Assembly: GCA_001986395.2 (NCBI GenBank)
Contig: MQVO02000005.1
Location: 992,001 to 1,056,000 of the forward strand
Direction: 5' to 3'
Origin: Irpex lacteus
Taxonomy: Eukaryota; Basidiomycota; Agaricomycetes; Polyporales; Irpicaceae
Length of the DNA stretch: 64,000 bases
The notes under the pieces: generated by a model
Databases searched by the model: none
Seen by the model: only the letters and a program-made list of their open reading frames with translations
What the model was told of the DNA's origin: nothing
Part shown: positions 53,449-64,000 of the stretch, piece by piece
How positions within the stretch are numbered: the stretch's first letter is position 1
How the letters are laid out: each line of letters starts with the position of its first letter
Program-made: the position numbers and the translations under genes

Positions 53449-54457
53449 CTTCCTTCCCTATCGTCTGCGGCCGTTGCTGGTGGATATGAAGATGAATGCA
53501 CGTCACTCGCAACCCAAGAGAATCTTGTGGTAGCAGCTCGAGTCTGAGAGGGCCCACACTATATATACTTTCCGGCCGCGGTAACGTGATCTTGAGGAAC
53601 ACAGGCGTCTAGTGACCAGCCTCTGCCACCCACAATTGTGATCGGTTGATGGGTCTCTGCTGGTTCCAATCGATAGCCACGCTCTACCGTTCAGGGTCCT
53701 GGAACTTGCTAGGTCCTCTGCAGGAGAGAGAGACGTCCTAATCCTCGCGCGTTGAGTTGACTGCACAACGATGCTCGTTCTTGCAACCCGAAGTCTGTCC
53801 TATGACAGACTTGTGTTTCGTGTGGCTGGACCAAGCGAGGGAGTGGAAGGGGGACGCGACCCGACGATCCCTGGCAACGCTTCACCCCAGCTATATACTG
53901 GAACGCCTCTCAATATGCATGTGCACGAGCCTTTGATGAGTTGAGGTACTAGCATGCGTTCCGGGAAACGTGGAAAATCAGAACTGATTGTATAGTTCTA
54001 CAGGTGCGGATGATATCCATTATCCCGCTAGTTACAACAAGGAGGCATTGTAATGTGCCACTCGGAGGCCTTGTTTCGTGATACGGAATTCGATCTCTCC
54101 AAGATCTCAAGTCGGATACGTTTCGGGTGTGATTATAGCGAGGACGCCAAGGCACACAACTCGATGAAATCTTGCTACATACCGATCTCCCGATATGTTG
54201 TCACTCTAGGTTGTTCTGCCTGCGTTATGACAACCTCGTTCGAGTTATAGGTGCGTAGGAAACTCATCCTAATAGCAGTAAAACCGCTGACTCGAAGGGA
54301 TATCATAGCGTCGTATGGTGATAGATACAACATTGAGCAATACTCAAGTCTCAAACTGCTAGTATGGAGCCCACGCGATCTTGCATGCGATCCCTATCCG
54401 CCCCCTCCTCTACGCTCGCGTGTTTGCGGTCCAAAGCGGGCTCTTCGCTACCCTGTA
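53449..54457. other. Intergenic, no supported gene
   Basis: About 1.0 kb. It contains the upstream region of the 419-residue gene and then a stretch without ATG-led or spliced models. It leads into the fragment-rich region. Confidence 0.45.
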
Positions 54458-54540
54458 GAGACAATTCGATGTCATTGGTGGTATACGTGGCCAGCTCTTC
54501 CACTCGGATCTCAATCGCCCGTTGAGTGCGCCCAAACCGC
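54458..54540 (-). pseudogene. Fragment of the seven-TM family (C-terminal tail)
   Basis: On the minus strand this reads RTQRAIEIRVEELATYTTND followed by IEL. It matches RPQRAIEIRVEELRTYTTND and IEL in the tail of the intact paralogue (about 57560-57640). Nothing else of the gene is recognisable next to it, so it is a relic of a third copy. Confidence 0.75.
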
Positions 54541-54711
54541 TGCTGCCATGCCGGAATAATTAACTGTCATCCATACACACAGGAAGTACTATCTGCTCAC
54601 TGGTCCAGACCTCTTGAAAACGACAAGATAGCTCCCCGTGACCTGTCCAATAAGCCCGCGGCGTAGGCTGCTTTTACAGTAGTAATCTTTCTCTAAGTAT
54701 CGGTCGTGTAG

Positions 54712-55317
54712 TGAATGGCCTCGCCGGACTCATCCCAGACCAGAAAGGCAGGCTGGAAGAACTCGTTCTTCTACGAGAGCTCGCCAGAATCCATAACGCT
54801 GATATCGAGTTCCTTCGCGAACAACTCATCGAGACGTTCCCTTGGAGCTGGTCGCAAGACCCGTACACGTTAGGTATGTTCGGTTTACTTGTCTCACGGC
54901 TATATAATTATAACTGATACTGGCGAATAGCTTCGCAGGCGCGTTTGCCTTCTTCGGTCCAGGAAAAGTCAAGAATATTTACACATCCCTTACCGATCCG
55001 GCTGTTGATGGACGCCTTCACTTCGCTGGTGAGGCACTCAGCACTCGTCACGCATGGGTGGAGGGTGCACTCGACAGTGCATGGCACGCAGTATTGAGCT
55101 ACATTTTTACTGCGAAACGTTGGGACCTATTGGATAAGTTCTTCCGCAACTGGGGAAAAAACGGGGAATGGGTTGGTAAGCCGACACCATATCACCACTG
55201 CGGCACGCGGAACCACAGAACGGTGCAGAAGAGAACACCATCGCCCTGTTGAGAGACAGTGTGTTCATGGAACACATCCTGATGAACGAGGATATAGCCC
55301 AGTTGGTATTGGTATAG
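54712..55317 (+). pseudogene. 5'-truncated flavin amine oxidase (L-amino-acid oxidase-like C-terminus)
   Basis: Three exon-like segments, 54712-54873, 54939-55175 and 55229-55317, join in phase to a stop codon. The product has LIPDQKGRLEELVLLRELAR, then GAFAFFGPGKVKNIY, then GRLHFAGEALSTRHAWVEGAL and SAWHAV. The run HFAGE-x-x-S...GW/AWVEGAL-x-SA is the FAD-binding C-terminal signature of monoamine/L-amino-acid oxidases. The N-terminal Rossmann domain, with its GxGxxG motif, and most of the substrate domain are missing. Upstream is the seven-TM relic, not the rest of the gene. Splice sites and frame are intact, so the truncation may be recent. It could instead be the 3' part of a gene with unrecognised distant exons. 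Confidence 0.72.
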
Positions 55318-55558
55318 TACCGGGTTTTCAGCAGCAATGGAGCTCGCGTATATGAGTATGCACTCTTATGCATGCCACCGTGACTCTTCTCCTGGATGCT
55401 GCCCATGTACAGTGATATCACGCGATCAAACGTACAACTGTAGCCTCCGAGTTGGCTAACTTGCCAGATGAAATGTATGTTTTTGTCTGGTGCGGTTTCT
55501 GCGGCATTATCTCAGGCTGGTACGTGCGCGAGAAGAGGCTGACTTCGCACTTCAACAT

Positions 55559-55946
55559 GTCCAGCATCCCGTTCCGTTCTCGACCGAAGCCAAACCACGC
55601 GTCGTCGCGATCGAACATGGCTGACCGACGCGTTGTTTGCCTTGTCTGTCTTATGTCAGCCATGGTGGTTAGATTACTATAAAGTGCCTCCGTCGCCGCA
55701 AGTCCACCCTCACTGCTCTTTCCTCCCTTCCACCACCTTCTCTCCTCGACTGCCTTCTTCTGTACACTCTATGGCTGGGCTCGCAGGTCATCACGAGTCG
55801 ACGTCTATACCTCCCAAAGTTTATCTGTCCTGCCCTGTGGCTCTCAAATCCTCGTCGTCGTCATCCTGCTGTTGCTCATCGTTGGTCGTGACACCCTCCC
55901 GGCCGTGACCTGGCCTGCAACCTTCCAACATCCAGCGGTAGCCTAC
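55559..55946. repeat. Diverged direct repeat, copy A (about 390 bp)
   Basis: Shares with copy B (56952-57329), in the same order, CGTCGTCGCGATCGAAC, CGCGTTGTTTG, GTCTGTCTTATGTCAGCC, CCCTTCCACCACCTTC and GGCCTGCAAC with similar spacing. The centre has diverged by indels. The nature of the unit is unknown; it has no TG...CA ends or coding capacity that I recognise. Confidence 0.75.
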
Positions 55947-56338
55947 CGTCTCTACCATCCATCACTCCCATGGCACCCACCCTTGATTTAAGAAGCTAGG
56001 GAAATCGTCGCCCAATGTTTCTCAGAGGTGCATTTGTGCCCTCTTATGCAGCTGGTCTGGCCCTTCGGTGAGCAACTCAGTTCGTATGCGATTCACACCG
56101 GTGGCTGACAGCCTGCTAGGCACCATGTCCTTTGGGATATCTCATGCTGCCTATGCCTCCCTTCCCGTCTGGCGACTATGTGCAACCTATATGATGCTAG
56201 CCGTCTTCGCTCGACTTTCCTCTTCGACGACATCCTCTCTGGCTCTCTTCGACGACGCATCTACTCTAGAACGACCACCTCAGTCCTCCAGTGGCTAACC
56301 ACCACTCGGCGCCTTTGGGCGTAACATGTGGGATATCA

Positions 56339-56476
56339 GGCTGCGAAGAAAATGCAGAATTGGGGGCTGCGTTGGCGGGGGTGATGAAAAGATGACGATG
56401 AACTTGTTGGAATTATTTTATAAGGCTGCGAAGAAAATGCAGAATTGGGGGCTGCGTTGGTCGGGGTGATGAAAAG
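56339..56476. repeat. Two 53-bp near-identical direct repeats
   Basis: GGCTGCGAAGAAAATGCAGA starts both units (56339-56391 and 56424-56476), which match over 53 bp with about two differences. The spacing is 85 bp. A recent local duplication. Confidence 0.85.
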
Positions 56477-56951
56477 AATTAGTTTATGTTGAGGCACTAG
56501 CGAGAGATCGTTTCTGTCTGCGCTGCGCTGGTTTTCTGTCACGGTCGAACGTTGCTGGCGGACTGATTAGATCTGTCTGGTTCTTATCTTATCTTTGTAC
56601 TTCGACGCGACTTCCTGCGAATTCGATCGGATGTTCAGCCTGAGCTTCGTCTCCTTCAACATATCAGCACTTTAGCACTCGGTACTCAGTACTCAGTACC
56701 CATGCCCTACGTTCTTGAATGTGTCTTCGAGGGTTAACATGGGTTGTCATTGTTACTTTACGCACCCAATGGGCACAAGGGACTCTGCGGAGCACTCATC
56801 ATGAGACATTCTGTGCTGGGCATACGTATGTCCACATCCCATCGTCAAAGGCGACTACTTCGAGGGCGCACGAATGAAGGAAATTCAATAGTACATATCT
56901 GGTTCGTGCGCTAGACGAGGCTCTTTCTGCGGCTCGACTGACTTCGCTCTC

Positions 56952-57329
56952 GTCCAGCCACCCCCTTCCATTTTCTACCGACACCAAACAACACGTCGTC
57001 GCGATCGAACGTGACTAGTTGACTGACGAACGCGTTGTTTGGCTCGTCTGTCTTATGTCAGCCGTGGTGGTTGGATTCCAATAAAGTCCCTCCGTCGTCG
57101 CAAACCAACCCTCACCACTCTTTCCGCCCTTCCACCACCTTCCCTCCTCTCGACTGCCTCCTAGGGCTCGCAACTTAACGTCTGTCACATACGGTCTACC
57201 TTGTCTACGACATGTCTTTCTATCCTTCATCGTCGCCGTCGTCCTCCTGCTGCTAATCGCCTGTCGTGTTTCCCTCCCCGCCGTAACCCGGCCTGCAACT
57301 CTCCAACGCTCAGCAGTAGCTGTATACCT
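56952..57329. repeat. Diverged direct repeat, copy B (about 380 bp)
   Basis: The partner of copy A at 55559-55946, in the same orientation, about 1.0 kb further on. Confidence 0.75.
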
Positions 57330-57487
57330 GCATTATCTGGAAACGTTGAGAGTCGTACTTATAAGTAATGTATGGGAGAGATACGACGACAGCCCATCTC
57401 TGTGCTGGTGTATGACTGAGTCGACGCATATATCATATTGTCATATGCTAACACGACACGAGTATAAGAGTTTGAGTTATCTGGCAC

Positions 57488-58990
57488 TTACGAACTATCC
57501 ATCTCCTCCGACACATCAGCGTGTTTAGGGCTTGAATTGACTTCCTTTGCACTCCGTAGGGGCAGTTCAATGTCGTTGGTAGTATAGGTACGTAATTCCT
57601 CCACTCGTATTTCAATCGCTCGCTGAGGACGATTAGACCTAAACCCTGTGCCCGTTCTTGAGACTCCACGGGGTGAAGTCGGAGTGAGCCTATCGCTTTT
57701 ACGATCAGAGGCTTCCCGTTGCATTCTGTCCATGTGATCCCTTTGCGAAAGCCGAAGACAAACGAGTACGACAATTAGAGACGGGTACATTGCCTGCAAC
57801 GATGACAGAGTAATTAATTTAGTGTCTCGAATAGCGTATGTCGTATAGGGAGTTGAACACTGACAGTCAATATTGCAACGGATGCAAGTAGTATTATGTC
57901 TAGCGTTCGGTTGGCTGAGACATATCCAGCGAACACAACGGCCTACATGGAGAAAAGGATCAGTACTGATTAACGGAACTACAAGCAGCACCTAAAAGGA
58001 CTAACCCAGGTGATGCAGTACAGAGAACCAGATTCTATGATAAGGACGAGCACAGGGGGCACACGAAGATGTTTGGTGTTCCGACCCAAGACACTGGTGA
58101 CCTCCTTTCGATACAGCCTAAGAGTGGCAAGGGAATTAATGCTGGCTCTGTAATGCTGGTACATGCTCATATGAGCTTACCAGTAGCGATAGGAGATCGC
58201 GATGACCGCGGTGAGATTTGTCAACAACGTCAAACCCATGAACGTCGCTAGCCATGGGGAGACGGCAAGCCCGTCTGCAAGTCCCGAACCGCCTGGGCGA
58301 GAAAGCACGTAGACGGAGCCTGCAAACGCCACTGCGAACAAGGTGAACCCATTGGAATCTCCAAATAGAAGGAAAAGGCCGTACCTATACTTGCAGCCCA
58401 GAACAAGGTGGGAGCTGCAATCGCCCTCTTGCTACGACTCCAAAGAACCCAGGCCCTCCAGATGACAACCAGGTCTCCGAATATGCACTAAAAAGTCGAT
58501 ATCAGCTCAAGAATGGAGGATGGAAGACTCTTTGAATATCCACTGACATTGAGAAACAACAAAATGATGAAAGCGAGTAGTCTACCATCATGACTGGGGA
58601 TAACGTCTCCCTGCGTTGCAGCATTATGATATAGGAATATGGTGAAAATGTATTCCAGTATCACTGCTACGTGTCCTGTGCATAAGGCAAGCATTATGGC
58701 TGTATGTACCATGAGCGCGATGGTCGTTCGATTCCTTTGCTGTCGGGTACTGGATAAGGCGCCAGTTATCGATGGGAAAGTTGCTCGATTGACCGCCAAT
58801 AGCCATAGATTGGTACTCACAACAGCAGCCACATTGTGAGGGCGGCGAGGACGCAGTATAGGCCTGCGAAGAGATAGTCGACGTTCAGTATATATTCGAA
58901 CTAGCTTGAAATATAACACGCACCATACAAATATGTTTCGAGAGCGATGCAGACAAGCTGCGCTCTGCTCATCGAAAGATCTGCAACCAT
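57488..58990 (-). CDS. Seven-TM integral membrane protein, paralogue 2 (orphan family)
   Basis: Eight exons in coding order: 58924-58990, 58821-58863, 58548-58749, 58385-58487, 58181-58331, 58006-58117, 57865-57942 and 57488-57793, giving 353 residues. Exons 1-7 are 67, 43, 202, 103, 151, 112 and 78 bp, identical to those of paralogue 1. The TM segments match one to one (LVCIALETYLYGLYCVLAAL, IALMVHTAIMLALCTGHVAV, LLAFIILLFLNCIFGDLVVI, WLATFMGLTLLTNLTAVIAI, VLIIESGSLYCITW, MYPSLIVVLVCL). The tail is longer and more polar (RAIEIRVEELRTYTTND). Its orientation is opposite to paralogue 1. Function unknown; integral to a membrane. Confidence 0.87.
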
Positions 58991-60204
58991 CGCTGCCGAA
59001 ATTATTGCCAAGTCTCCAGCGCTATCTGCTAGGTCGTGCCAGGGAACGGAGGTGCGTCGATGGCAACAATGTCATATGCGGGATACATATATATGCAGCG
59101 TTTGTCGCGGAATCAAGTGCGCTACGCCGTAAACCGCGTATGATCATCATTTATCACAATGATATGCGCCTCAGTGGCACCGATTGCTAGTGAGATACGA
59201 TGCCAACGAGTATATTATACCTGGACGTGTCTGTCAGCTAGGTTCGACCGACGGCAGACATTGACTCACTATGGACCGAATCAGACAGTGCTGTAGGACG
59301 ATAAGGGTTTTCCTAACACCCAACTCCAGGAGAACCTCATTTCGAGTCTTCAGCGCTGTAAGTAACGCTGTCGTGGGCTATGTATGTGTGTTTGCCGGTT
59401 TCACGGATCTCTGTCGGATTCCATGTTAGACAGGTCTATCAAGCAGGGCGCGGAAAAAGCCAATCTCACCACTGTACTTTCATTTTAGCAAGTCGGACCG
59501 CGGCAAATACAGCTTCCTTTGCATTGGCCGACGAAGTGAAACAGAATCGCGGGATGCAAAGTGACCTTGTGTTCTGATCACGCCAAGGAGGTGATATACG
59601 CCGAGATGCGACGGAGAATCACAACACCTTGTAGATGCGAATAAGAAACCCAGGAGAGCCTCCATAAGCACAGAGAATATCTGGTTGCCGTTATTGCATG
59701 ATTAACACCACAGCTCTCAACAGTGTCACCATATTGCGATGGTTGAGTACGCAAACCAATTGATGATGTCTATACTAGTAGCCGGTGAAACTGGTGTAAT
59801 GGACCTGCAAGTATGTATTGAGTCTATATCAAGTTGGAATTCGTTGATAATGTCCTACTCACCTTACTACAGGCAAGGTACAATGTATGGACTCATGAAG
59901 CTTGACATACAGTAGTGCTCCATATGAATCTCTTGCTCACGCTCTTACGGTCGGCGGCAGGCATCCTAACGAGTAACGAGAATTTGTGAGCAGGTGTAAG
60001 TAGGAAACCTTTGTTGTTCAAGGGGAAGAGCTTGAGATTATTCTTCTTACCTACTTCACGTCCGTAACGGTGCGCTTGTCTTGCATGCTATCTGGAGCTT
60101 TGCTTCATGGCCCCTTGTCATACATTTCTTGCCACTGGCATACCTTTGAGTAAATGTGCGACTACAACGTGAGCGAGAGCAAGTCTCGAACAACTCTCGA
60201 GCAT
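58991..60204. other. Intergenic, no supported gene
   Basis: About 1.2 kb upstream of paralogue 2, AT-richer than the coding parts. Only short frames of up to 94 codons without recognised content. It ends at the target duplication of the TIR element. Confidence 0.45.
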
Positions 60205-60210
60205 GTCTCT
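60205..60210. repeat. Left target-site duplication of the TIR element
   Basis: GTCTCT directly before the left inverted repeat; the same six bases directly follow the right inverted repeat at 62046-62051. Confidence 0.75.
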
Positions 60211-60255
60211 TATGCCGTCCAAACTGCACAAAAAAGAAATGCGCCGCGCGCTACA
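60211..60255 (+). repeat. Left terminal inverted repeat
   Basis: 45 bp, identical to the reverse complement of 62001-62045, including the A6 run and the GCGCCGCGCGCTACA inner end. Confidence 0.88.
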
Positions 60256-62000
60256 ATCTGCGACGCGCGCGGATACGGGCGTCTATTGATACTGAGAGCG
60301 ATGTAATCATATATATATACGTCAACCAGCCTATAGGTGAGCTAGGAACTGTTCGACCATGTTGCGAGCAAGAGTGAGAGTGTATTTGTGTTGGTGGTGC
60401 ATAGGATTTGACTGCATCGTTTCCGTTTTGTACATTATTTCATGGCGACATCAAGGCGGCGCTACAGCAGCCTCACCGTTCGAAATAACATTCCGAGTCT
60501 GTCGACGTCGTCTTCAACTCTCGATACATGGGTACACATAGCTAGGTATAGTTAACACTCCAGGCTCTTATGATAATCCAACACCTGTTTCAAAGCCAGT
60601 TCCTCAGAGAACTTCTGTTTCCTCAGCACAGCCATCCCTTCTAACTTCACCAACGTCTCCTGCTGGCACTGAACTCCCATTGACGGCACCGGTAACAGGG
60701 TCTTGATGTACTCAAGAATATCTGCGATGGGTAACCGGGGCTGACAAGCCACCGAGTAACTTTACTGAGCCAGAGTTCCTTCCATGCTACTTCACGCTGA
60801 CGCATTGGTCTCCACTGGCATGCACAACGGGCGGGGCGACAAGTGATAGGCGCATCCGATCACCTACTGTCTCGGCATGCGTATCGACGAGGATATGATA
60901 TGTCTTAAGACCGGTGAATTTTCGTGCCAGATTTATCTTCATCAAAGGTGAGATATCTTAGTTGTGTTAGATGTTGTATATTGAGAAGCTACGGGCTGAC
61001 TCCATGTCATACAGAGTGGCGAGCTTAAGTAGGCTGACTAGACACTCACAGGCGAGCACTCCAGGAGTCCAGGTGCTCTGCCACGGGCTCACAGTACTTA
61101 TATCTATATATACCGCTCCCAAATGACCAAATAGCTTGCCACTTGGATATACACGCCCGAGATCGATACGTAACGTGCTGAACAGTACGAATATCTGTTG
61201 TCGAAGTGTGTGATAACATTTCCCAAATAGGTAGTTAGCATTAGAACTACGCCCAACTCGATTACTGTTTTCACAGCCATAGGTTCGGGCTAAATTAAGT
61301 CCTCTCTTTGATAATTGACCTACATAATATATTATCGATAGCATTTGGAAGCGTAGTTATTGTTTGACTTACGGTGGCTACGGCTCTTCGAGACTACTTA
61401 GTAAGCCAATGGAAGCCTTCGTCACGAGGCTCGATGATGGTAGTCTGATAAGTATACTATATAGAATGGCTAGATCAACCACACCGGTGGAGTGCATGGT
61501 AAAGGCAACGTGTCCGATACATTGTGAGAACACCTTGAGAAGATAGATTGCACATACAACACGCCGTGCGTGTGACGACACTCGAAGCGATAGAGTTGAG
61601 AGCGCCCACAAAAGCGATTGGCGCTTAATGTAGCTGCAAAGCGGGGTCGTACGGGATGCCCTTCCTTTCTATACGTACTGTGCATCTCGCACATTCAAGC
61701 ATCATATATCCATGGAATTAAAGGTGCTAAGACATGTCCTAAGTAGTTTATGACCTTATACAAACTACATGCCGCCTAGAATTCCGTTAGTACCAAGATA
61801 GGGGAGAGGCAAGTGCAGGCACAGTACTGTGCGTATAGTGTGTGTATGCTCATCTGATATATAGTGTATACGTACGTCGTATGAGTTCCTATTGATGTGT
61901 TCGCGAAACCAAATCAGACTCATAGGTGGTGGTGACCGTAAATGATCTGCTCTGTCGTAAACGCGCGGCATGCGCGCGGCATGTGTCGGGCGCGCGACAC

Positions 62001-62045
62001 TGTAGCGCGCGGCGCATTTCTTTTTTGTGCAGTTTGGACGGCATA
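62001..62045 (-). repeat. Right terminal inverted repeat
   Basis: 45 bp, the reverse complement of 60211-60255. It is followed at 62046-62051 by the second GTCTCT. Confidence 0.88.
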
Positions 62046-62195
62046 GTCTCTCCGCCATGTTGCCGCTTTCCCACGATTATTTGGAATTATTTGGCTGATG
62101 CTGAAGACGCTGGTGCGCGCCTTGCACCCGACATCCTCCACAACGTCCACGACCCAAACACCAACGACCACCTCTCAACACACGCCGACGACGAG

Positions 62196-62521
62196 ATGGC
62201 CATCGCACCTATCACCGGAAAGCTGAGGAAGCGTTTCTGGCTCGACCTCACCTGTGCCCTCGGAACCGGCGTCGCCGCTGGTTACGCCTTCTGGTGAGTT
62301 TGTTTTATTTACGAGTCGTGTTTTGGGGTCGAGGAAGCTGACTCTGTGTGTCTCACTAGGATTGGTTACCACAAGAAGCATGGTGAGCAGCGGGATTATT
62401 TCTGAGAAGCAGGCTGGGTTCTGCTAGAGGAGGTGTGTTTGACTGACTTGTGTTCGTTTTAGTGCAAAGGCAGGAGGAGTTCTACTTGAAGCTTGAGCGC
62501 AACAAGCAGTTGACGGCTTAG
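62196..62521 (+). CDS. COX9: Cytochrome c oxidase subunit VIIa (COX9-like)
   Basis: Three exons, 62196-62293, 62360-62382 (23 bp) and 62463-62521, giving 59 residues, the same length as yeast Cox9. The start MAIAPITGKLRKRFWLDL is followed by one TM helix (TCALGTGVAAGYAFWIGYH) and a charged C-terminal helix (QRQEEFYLKLERNKQLTA). This is the Cox9 layout of a short matrix part, a single inner-membrane span and an RxxEFYxKLE tail. It is a nuclear-encoded structural subunit of respiratory complex IV in the mitochondrial inner membrane. The 5' flank contains a transposon end 150 bp before the ATG. It is convergent with the DnaJ gene. Confidence 0.9.
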
Positions 62522-62835
62522 AGTTGTGGATGTATGCATAAAGCGGAGACTCCCTAATTCAACATCACCTGCATTCCTTTCCTCTCACTGCACTATCGAG
62601 ACCCTTCTCTCTCGACCTTTACCAACCGGAGTAGATGAAGGCCCAGGGGCAACAGTCTCGCTGTGGAGAGTCACTGGCGGGACGAAATGCGAGAGATCTG
62701 CCATGTCAATAGAGCGTAATTGTACAGACTATCCACTAAGAGAGGCTGAGCATAACTAAATGCAAGGAAATGCATGAACGTAAGTAAATACATGAGGGTA
62801 AAATGTCACAACGCCGACTACGAATCAGAGCCCGC
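62522..62835. other. Intergenic between the COX9 and DnaJ stop codons
   Basis: 314 bp tail-to-tail; it holds the two 3' UTRs. No other feature is seen. Confidence 0.5.
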
Positions 62836-64000
62836 TCATTTGAGCAGCCCCATCCGCCGTAGCTCCTCACAGCTCTCTATCTTCTCTGCATCGATCTTCT
62901 GCACCTTCTGCCAGTCTGTGCCAATACCAAAGAGGCCGACTTCCTGGCTTTTGAGGCGTTCCTTCCTGTCGACGCCTCTTTGGCATTTCGAGTAGAGGTC
63001 CTGAGTGTACACTCGTTCTATCGTGCTCTCAAACCTCTGCAGTGAGGGGTGAGGCTGCTTGCCATTCTTCGCGAGCTCAGCCGCTATAGGATGGCCTGAG
63101 AACTCGGCGCCGTTGACGTGGTATTTGATACCAAGCCCGCTTGTACTGCGTTCCACGTTGTATCGCGGTGATCGGGAGAATGAGAAATGAGGATCAGGGG
63201 TAGGAGGGGATGAGAATAAACTGGGGAGAGCGTTGAGGAATGTGAGACCGAAAAGAATAAAGATAGGGAGAAGTTGCATAAATATCGAGCGGGGTTGCGC
63301 ATTCTCTTGGGCGGCCTCTCTTCGAGGGACGTTTGTCCGCACGTTGTGGGTACGGAATCCACCAGGACCAAAAGATGCTGTAAACACTACAACAATGTTA
63401 GAAGAGGAATTAAAAGAGGTGTTTCACAAGACTTACTAGGGCCACCACCAAACCCACCACCTCCGAAGCCTCCACCGCCAAAGAACATATTGAACAACTC
63501 CTCAGGGCTGACTTCACCCTCAAACCCGCCTCCTGCGCGTGCAAACCCTGGTGTACCTCTGGAGAACGATGGCATACCGCTCCCGCGCATTTCTGGGTCT
63601 GAGCCATGCTGGTCATATGCCGCACGTTTTTGCGGGTCTGAATATATGTTAGTGAGGGGTAGTCGTTTGCAGTGGCCATAACCGTACCTGAAAGAACCTG
63701 GAAAGCCTTCGAGACCACTACAATAAGGTCAGAATAGGGCAATGAGAAACGGTATGTGCTACGTACTCTTGAAGGCTTCATCCGCACCAGGTGCACCGTT
63801 CTTGTCGGGATGTAATGACAGAGCCAGCTACGGGCAGTTGCATGAGCACCGCATAACTGAAACAGCCTTGATCTGACATACCTTGCGGTAAGCCTTCTTC
63901 ACATCCGCCTCTTCGCAGTCCCTCTTCAGCGACAAGATCTCATAGTACTCTGTCACCTTGCACGTCCGTATCCGCTTCACCACCGCCGCCTGCTCAGCTG
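62836..64000 (-). CDS. ER membrane DnaJ protein (HLJ1/DNAJB12-like), N-terminus beyond the window
   Basis: Exons in coding order: (beyond 64000)-63882, 63767-63827, 63688-63717 (30 bp), 63437-63637 and 62836-63386. The J domain reads EYYEILSLKRDCEEADVKKAYRK, LALSLHPDKNGAPGADEAFK (with the HPD that stimulates Hsp70), then FQVLSDPQKRAAYDQHGSDP. A Gly/Phe-rich linker follows (EELFNMFFGGGGFGGGGFG). The C-terminal part has a single TM helix (IFMQLLPIFILFGLTFLNAL) and a DUF1977-like tail (SGLGIKYHVNG, FESTIERVYTQDLYSKCQRG). DNAJB12/14 and yeast Hlj1 are tail-anchored ER co-chaperones that recruit cytosolic Hsp70 to ER-associated degradation. The start codon is not in the window. Confidence 0.9.

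Larger units (their letters stand above)
55318..57487. other. Repeat-rich intergenic stretch without supported genes
   Basis: About 2.2 kb between the oxidase relic and paralogue 2. It holds a pair of diverged direct repeats and a pair of 53-bp near-identical repeats (listed separately). Short frames are present but none is convincing. Confidence 0.5.
60211..62045. mobile_element. Non-autonomous DNA transposon, 1835 bp, with 45-bp perfect TIRs
   Basis: The left end (60211-60255) starts TATGCCGTCCAAACTGCACA, and its 45 bases are an exact inverted copy of 62001-62045. Beyond the perfect part both ends continue with GC-rich CGCGCG runs. A 6-bp direct duplication (GTCTCT) flanks it on both sides. 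The interior has only short frames (the longest about 125 codons) and no recognised transposase, so it would need a transposase from elsewhere. A 6-bp duplication is unusual: it excludes Tc1/mariner (TA), hAT (8), Mutator (9-11) and PIF (3). I cannot assign a superfamily. The right end lies 150 bp upstream of the COX9 start codon. Confidence 0.8.

Noticed and set aside
61378..61611. A possible seven-TM family remnant inside the TIR element (QCIGHVAFTMHS)
   Set aside because: Only a few residues resemble the CTGHV segment of the paralogues; the spacing and neighbours do not match.
1..64000. CRISPR arrays, bacterial operons, rRNA or tRNA genes
   Set aside because: None seen. The gene structure is eukaryotic. 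I could not run a tRNA scan, so a tRNA in an intergenic gap cannot be fully excluded.

Overview
The window is nuclear DNA of a filamentous fungus, almost certainly a basidiomycete of the Agaricomycete type. The evidence is compact genes on both strands, many 45-75 bp GT-AG introns (including micro-exons), short intergenic gaps, and fungal families: COX9, an EMC5/MMGT subunit, a DUF2015-like protein, a sterol O-acyltransferase, HP1, a class I sirtuin, and a paralogous seven-TM membrane family. Exon models below were built by hand from open frames, splice consensus and family resemblance. Phases were checked so that every model reads through, but no database was searched.

Left arm (1-15.5 kb): the 3' end of an HP1-like chromoshadow gene; a 915-residue single-TM protein with amphipathic repeats on the minus strand; a Ser-rich nuclear-looking protein; a Sir2 deacetylase in 16 exons; a KAT14/CSRP2BP-like GNAT acetyltransferase that converges on SIR2 with a 22-bp gap; and a CUE-DUF1771-Smr protein of the Cue2/N4BP2 type. 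Three of these six are chromatin or acetylation factors.

Middle (15.5-38.0 kb): a nested transposon. A full-length Tad/I-like LINE (ORF1 with a zinc knuckle; ORF2 with APE endonuclease, reverse transcriptase and RNase H; poly-A tail; perfect 15-bp target duplication) landed about 116 bp upstream of a DUF2015-like gene. A Ty3/gypsy LTR element of 14.26 kb then inserted antisense between the LINE ORFs, with a 4-bp duplication and two apparently identical 1093-bp LTRs. All large reading frames of both elements are open, so both insertions look young. The gypsy element carries an extra 848-codon frame of unknown function between gag-protease and pol.

Right arm (38-64 kb): a DUF2015-like protein, an F-box-like protein, a seven-TM protein, a Ser/Pro-rich protein, a RED/IK splicing factor, EMC5, sterol O-acyltransferase and an unknown Ser-rich protein. 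A degraded stretch follows (54.4-57.4 kb) with a fragment of the seven-TM family, a 5'-truncated flavin amine oxidase and local repeats. Then come a second intact seven-TM paralogue with the same eight-exon structure, a 1.8-kb terminal-inverted-repeat element with 45-bp TIRs and a 6-bp duplication and no recognisable transposase, COX9, and the 3' part of an ER DnaJ protein that runs off the window end.
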